Origin: Isoetes engelmannii
Taxonomy: Eukaryota; Streptophyta; Lycopodiopsida; Isoetales; Isoetaceae
Direction: 5' to 3'
DNA length: 24,353 bases
NCBI GenBank assembly: GCA_011763485.2
Contig: JAANSK020212201.1
Span: 1-24,353 of the forward strand
Position 1 is the stretch's first letter. Each line of letters starts with the position of its first letter. Made by a program: the position numbers and the translations under genes. Positions 19,406-24,353 of this stretch are shown piece by piece. The notes beneath the pieces were generated by a model that made no database searches, was not told the DNA's origin, and worked only from the letters and a program-made list of their open reading frames with translations.

Positions 19406-20426
19406 GTATTGTGCATAGTTGCAGGAACGTTGTTTTCCCAGGGTTTTGCGTTCCCGAAAGTCCAAGTTCCGGTTACGGACCATCTGTTATCGGGAACGCC
19501 GTTCCGAACGTCGTTCCCATCTCCGGGAACGCTGTTCCGTGTAAGTTCCAAAAAAAAAGGAAAATCAATGGTTTTTAATTCATTTTCTCCCTTTCTTTGC
19601 TTTTTTCTTTGGGTGAGAAGGAATGGCACAACCGACAGAAAGATCTTAGTCGGCTCCAATGCTCTTCTAGTGTTCCTCATAACTTGAGTAGTGGTTTGTA
19701 GTGAGCTAGCACACAAAAGTTTTCATGATTGTTCTTCTCTCTTATTTTTAAGCCATCAATTAAACTTATTGTCTCAGTGTAAGCATAATGTTCTCTTCTA
19801 ATCTATCTGTTTTGCATTTTGCTTTTTGTAATGCTTGTCCTGCATCAATATCTTCCTCTTCTTCGCCAAGATAAGTTTTGGTTTTGTAATAATTCTAGTA
19901 GCTTTCAAGCGAATACGAGGAATCAAAAAGGAAATAGCAACCCAACCCTATTACAAATCGCACAAATCCAATAAAAGATTGACTCTACTTCACTACTTTT
20001 CAACAATCCATCAATTAATTCATTAGCTTCTGTTCAGTACATTAAATTGATAAAAAGGATATGATGAAAGAAATCTTGCCAACTTCTCTATGGCTTTATT
20101 TTATGTCTTGTTTACATTACATTTCTATTGTGTTAGAATTACAAATGTCTTACTATGTTTCAAGTCTTAAATATGACGTTTTATAAAGAACTAAGCATCT
20201 ACGGAGAGGCTTAACATGTTTTCATTTAAAATTTGGTCTCCATGAATCCTTTTTAAATTCTAAGTGTTCCACAATGATCATTATGCAAAGTGAACGCTAA
20301 AACTGTTTTTAAATTTTAGAAACTCGAATGTTGGTCGTTCTCGTTCCGATCCGTTCCCGTTCTTGTTCCTGTTCCCGTTCCAAATTTTAGGTCCACGTTC
20401 CCGTTCCGGGTAACTATGGCATTGTG
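19406..20426. mobile_element. hAT-like non-autonomous transposon (element 19414-20418)
   Basis: A 1,005-bp element is bounded by inverted ends CATAGTTGCAGGAACG and, read inverted from the right, CATAGTTACCCGGAACG. The 8-bp flanks are GTATTGTG (19406-19413) and GCATTGTG (20419-20426), matching at 7 of 8 positions as an aged target duplication. Both ends carry clusters of GGAACG or CGTTCC motifs (19425-19550 and 20335-20410), the subterminal repeat arrangement to which hAT transposases bind. The interior is AT-rich and has no transposase frame. Size, ends and duplication length fit a non-autonomous hAT element. Confidence 0.72.
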
Positions 20427-21120
20427 GGTTTGTTGTGTGGCTCAAATGATTCTAGCTTTTCAAACACAAAATCTTTTGCGAGAGGGCAGAGATTAGATGT
20501 TTTTATGCTTCTTTTTCCGTTTCCTTTTCATAACTGCGAGTACATGGCGTGAGTGCCTCTCAGAAATGTTTTACTTCATATTGCATCAATTTGTTGAGCA
20601 ATGCAATCTCCTTTACTTTTTGCTGCAACAAGGCTACTGTAGTAGCTACATGAATTAAAACTTATCGTCCTTGAACTTGTTAGCATATGCTAACAACATT
20701 AGTCATTGTATTTGGTGCTTACAGACTCCAGAGTTGCAAGCAATGATGTTTGCAAAATGTATTCTTTGCTGAAATATAGTATGTTAGGCATTTGTTTATA
20801 CAAATGATCAGATTTTTATGTCTGCCACATTGATCTCTAACTCATTATTTGGGTTTCATATTTTGTAGTTCAGATGAAAAAAGCTATTGTAATTGGAAAT
20901 ATTGCCTTAAATCTATCCTAAATCTATCCATTTGCATGTTCTTCACCACAAATTGCTCTAATTCAATTTGGATTTATTCTTCCTCGTTTACTTGATGAAA
21001 CAATTTACTTTATTCTTTATTAATAGATTCTTTATTTCTTTAGTAACGCAAAGTGCATACATGTTCAAACCTAACAAAACGAATGACATCTATAGCTTGA
21101 ATGTCATGCTGTTGACCCTA
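20427..21120. other. AT-rich intergenic interval
   Basis: Nothing coding was seen. A short duplication, TAAATCTATCC twice in tandem, lies near 20909-20931. Confidence 0.5.
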
Positions 21121-21124
21121 ATAA

Positions 21125-22375
21125 CTAGAAGGGGTTTGATCTAGTAGGTAGAATTTGGAGATGAGGAGAAGCATTTGGGAAAGGATGCCAAGGATGAAAT
21201 AATGCACATGGTAGGATTGGTTTGATCGCCTTTTTGCCTAGAGGGATACAAATGACTAAGGGACTGTCTAAGAAGGCGTAGACCAGGAGAGTCATCTTCA
21301 CCATTCAAGAGCCTCCAAATGAACTTTGAGATGAAGACTTTGCTCTGTAGTAAGAAGTCCGTCATACCCAGACCACCTGTCCATTTTGGAAGGATGCATT
21401 TAGACCAAGCCACCTTATAGCACCTTCATCAGTACTAACCCATATCAAGTTCCAGACTATTGCAATGAGCTCATGTACTTTGACCTGTGGGGCTAGCAAT
21501 AAGGATGCCATATAGACATGGGTACTACTGAGGACTGACTTATCCACTTTAATGCAACCAGCAAGAGACAATTTTGCAGTGGACCACCAAAAACAAGTGC
21601 TTCTCCAAACCCTTAATAATTTTTTCCCACGCATCTCTAGCACCAACATAAATGCCAACTGGAATCCCTATCAACTTGGTGGCCTGTCCATACGCAAGCA
21701 ACTTCCATGGATATGCATGAACACATGCCAGAGTCGGAGTATCCAACGTCCATGGGGCTATACACTTCTGCCACCCCACAAACACACCGGAAGTCAATGA
21801 AAATGTATCCAAGAGCAATTTGGCAGCTTCTAGGTTCTCAGCGTTAGCGACAGAAAAAGAAATGTGTCATCTGCATATTGATTACAAACTTCCTGTGTGC
21901 CATCCTCCATCGCGAGACCGTGGAGAAGCCCCTCTGTTGTTGCAACAGTAAATAGCTGTGACAAGGCCTCCGCGACAATTGTAAAGAGCAGTGGTGCTAA
22001 GGGGCATTCCTGGCGAATACCACGACCAAGTGGGAAAACCTCTGATGGCTCACCATGGAACAGAACAGTCGCATACGCATACGCATTCATGATGTCTGAC
22101 GTGAATTGCTGCCCAAATTCCAATCTACGCATACGTAGACGCATGAACTCCCAGCTTACACTGTCATATGCCTTCGCAAAATCAAGCTTGAGATACACAA
22201 CAGGAAGGTTCCACCGTCGTGCCCAATAGATTCACTCGTAAGCAGCAACTACATTATTCAGAATGCATCTTTTTGGAAGAAAGCCTGATTGAGTGTAGAG
22301 ATAGACTAAACCAAGATTCCCTTCACCCGTTCTGCAACAGCCTTGGCATTTCTTGTTGTATCGGCAGTATGTTCC
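21125..22375 (-). pseudogene. LINE reverse transcriptase fragment, minus strand
   Basis: Read from about 22375 down. AKAVAERVKGIL matches the entry to the RT domain, followed after a frameshift by QSGFLPKRCILNNVVAAYE (finger motif), LKLDFAKAYDSVSWEF (first catalytic Asp), GIRQECPLAPLLF and the catalytic NQYADDT (YADD at 21866-21877). Then come thumb and connection sequences, ending with SKCILPKWTGGLGMTDFLLQ and FIWRLLNGEDD (about 21320-21410). At least four frame breaks separate the pieces. The endonuclease upstream and the zf-RVT end downstream are missing, so it is a fragment truncated at both ends. It is an L1-type plant LINE; RT would copy LINE RNA at nicked target DNA in the nucleus if intact. 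Confidence 0.88.
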
Positions 22376-22384
22376 TGGCTGTTT

Positions 22385-24290
22385 TCCAAGTAAGCCAGAT
22401 GCTTTACGTGCTCCATTCTGGTTTGCTATTGAAAATTTTCCCCTAGAGCTACAGGATTCCAAATTCATTTCTGCCATGGCTAATGAGATTGGACTCCACT
22501 TGCAACACTCTATAGCCAATGGCACTACCAAGATCTGTCTGGCAAGGCCTATTCACCGTGATTTGCTTTAAACATTTATTGTCCAGTGGGCCCAAGTTCT
22601 TTCCATTTAAGTTGTCCATGTTGAATAGTCCTGAACTAGCTCTCATGTTTCATGAGGCCCCTCTCTTTGCTCAATCGTAGGGTTCCCCGGCAGAGCCTTC
22701 CATCTGTTGCACCCCATATGCCTAGGCCAGTTCCCACTCCAATAGAGATTCTCACCATCCCCTCCCCCCCGCGCGCGACTGCCTCCCCTGATATTCCAAC
22801 TGCAACTCTCACACCTCAGTTACTGCTCTTCGTCAACCTCGAAAATCAGCTAAGAGTCCCAGCTCCCTCACTTTCTGCTTTGCGTGGCTTTGCCCCTCTT
22901 GGTGCATCTCATCATGGTCGCTTTGAACCGCTTTGGTGGACTGATTTGGTTGACGAGGTTACTGCCTAGCCACAGATCCAGGAGGTGACCTCAAAGTCTT
23001 TTGAGACACCAGTGGTCTCATATGAGTGACTCCCTCACATAATCAATGCGGTTAGTCTCATGGCATGTGCAGGGGGTAGCCTCTTCCCCTCTTAAGCAGA
23101 GTCGTATCTCTTTCTATGTATCTAGATTGGATGCTCAGTTTTTGTGTCTCCAAGAGCATGAGTGCTGCAAGGGAGACGTCTCAAAGCTTGCAGACATGAT
23201 TGGCCAGTGTTTTAATGTCCTTATTGCAGCAGCTGACTCTGCTAGTGTAGGGGTGGTGATAGCATGGCTCCCTTGCCAGTCATCCTCACTCAAGCCGATC
23301 ATTTTGGCCGTTGGACTCTGATTGTGTGGCAAAGCCATGGGGTTAAGCATGCATTGGTTAATGTTTATGTTCATAACAGGCCTTGTCAAAGAGTTTCATT
23401 GTGGGCTTCTCTGCGATGTAAATTGCTCAGTTTGGGCCATGACATTTCTTGGAGTTTTGTTGGGGATTTCAATATGGTGAAAGTGGAGTTCGATCGGTTG
23501 GGGGCTACATCTACGATTTCGTCTGGTTTTGAACGCTACTAGTGGCTCCGTCTACTCCACGACTGCAGCTTCTCGAAGATTGATGGCGAAGGTGCAATGG
23601 TCATGTCGGTGGGGGTCGTGCAAGCTCTGGGTTGGATAGAGCTTACTGGAATGCAGCTGGAGCAATGGCATTTCCAGGTCTCTTTTTGGTCTTGCCTCAG
23701 AGACAACTCAATTTCAGACCATCATCCACAATTCCTTTTAGATGCACCTCTACAGCAGCGGCGTTTTGGACGGACCTACTTTCGCTTGAATGTAAAGTTC
23801 TTGAAGGATGCTGACTTTGAGGAAGCTTGCAAGAGCATTTGGACAACTACCTTCAGCCGAAGCTGAGGGATGGCCAGCATATTCGATGCACTTGCAGGTG
23901 TCAAAGGTGTCAAAGGTTTTGCCAAGCATTGGGACCGAGAGTCTACAATAGCAGGTCGACCTTTGTTGGACACCTTGTATCAGGACCTTCTCCAGTCTCG
24001 GCAGGAACTTCTTCCAGGAGTTCATGAACGAGATATTCTGGCACAGATCCAACAAGCTTTGGAGGAGCAAATCCAATAGGCAAAGACAAAGACAGGGCTG
24101 CAGTGGTTTTGTGATGGAGATCGTTGTACATGTTTTTTCTTTCGTGCAGCTAAGAGGCATTGTATGATGTCAACCATGTCCTCATTGAGTTTTCCAGATG
24201 GCTCGGTGCCTAGGGGGCTTCACCTAGTACAATCCGTACAGGCCAGGTCCGTGACTGGATAAGGGGTTTTTTATTATTCATGGGGTCCGT
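22385..24290 (+). pseudogene. LINE ORF1 remnant and ORF2 endonuclease, plus strand
   Basis: The ORF1 part (about 22390-22570) reads APFWFAIENFPLELQ ... ANEIGLHLQ, like the DUF4283 segment of plant LINE ORF1. A Pro-rich linker follows (22652-22969). ORF2 begins at ATG 23046 with RLVSWHVQGV and LCLQEHE, the start of an endonuclease/exonuclease/phosphatase domain. After one frameshift near 23250 a single frame runs 23264-24260, broken only by TAG at 23540, TGA at 23864 and TAG at 24077. It contains VNVYVHNRP, VGDFNMV (about 23459-23479) and the catalytic SDHHPQ (about 23716). The linker to RT, ending in LQWFCDGDRCT.FFF.AAKRH (24100-24155), follows. Homology fades near 24290, before any RT motif. 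The endonuclease nicks target DNA for target-primed reverse transcription. Confidence 0.85.
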
Positions 24291-24299
24291 AGCTGTAGG

Positions 24300-24353
24300 A
24301 GGTGGTCGAGCGGGAAAAGGTAGAGGTGGTCGACGAAGTACGGTAGAGGTGGT
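24300..24353 (+). repeat. Short GGTAGAGGTGGT repeats at the window edge
   Basis: GGTAGAGGTGGT occurs twice, together with related GTAGGAGGTGGTCGA. The frame through it is Gly/Arg-rich. It is cut by the window end, so its nature is unclear. Confidence 0.45.

Noticed and set aside
15590-22375. The two minus-strand LINE fragments as one element split by a 4.3-kb insertion
   Set aside because: Their encoded ends seem to overlap (both include the segment after the WRLLN region) rather than abut, so they are better read as two separate copies.
1-24353. tRNA, rRNA, CRISPR array or bacterial-type operon
   Set aside because: None seen. Repeats lack regular spacer spacing, no clover-leaf sequence was recognised, and the gene structures are spliced and eukaryotic.

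Overview
The window looks like nuclear DNA of a land plant, probably a seed-free one (bryophyte, lycophyte or fern). The main evidence is a complete 16-exon dynamin-related protein 1 (DRP1) gene with short introns and plant-type GT/AG junctions. It sits among plant-type Helitron, LINE and hAT-like elements. A fragment at the extreme left edge resembles the bacterial-type (CysH-like) PAPS/APS reductase that, among plants, is known from mosses and lycophytes. The species cannot be named from the sequence.

Layout, left to right. 1-61: edge exon of a CysH-like reductase, followed by a cluster of near-palindromic TTCTCGAC repeats (about 85-320). 321-1258: mostly unassigned, with two weak minus-strand exon candidates. 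1259-1440: AT/G-rich minisatellite. 1482-2814: decayed N-terminal half of a DUF7869-type, transposon-associated protein. It abuts an unidentified minus-strand coding-like fragment (2832-3076). 3255-3822: long polypyrimidine tract. 4200-5280: candidate spliced leader exons. 5597-10243: Helitron Rep/helicase pseudogene on the plus strand whose N-terminal part is tandemly duplicated. A 245-bp hAT-like MITE is inserted inside it. 10387-10694: two adjacent foldbacks. 10957-14668: the intact DRP1 gene. 14669-15589: its 3' flank.

From 15590 on, the window is intergenic and rich in transposons. It holds a 5'-truncated LINE on the minus strand (15590-16850), a possible Tourist/PIF-like element (17369-18106) and a 1,005-bp hAT-like non-autonomous element with GGAACG subterminal repeats (19414-20418). 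At the right edge two LINE fragments lie head to head: a minus-strand reverse transcriptase (21125-22375) and a plus-strand ORF1/endonuclease copy (22385-24290).

The only gene that appears functional is DRP1, a GTPase of clathrin-associated membrane fission and cell-plate formation. The rest is a layered record of transposon insertion and decay. I see no operon-like or defence-like gene set and no clearly new biological system. The best leads are the decoy acceptor duplicated inside a DRP1 intron, the foldback beside the DRP1 promoter, the Helitron N-terminal duplication that lost its zinc-knuckle in frame, and the two hAT-like elements with recognisable 8-bp target duplications.
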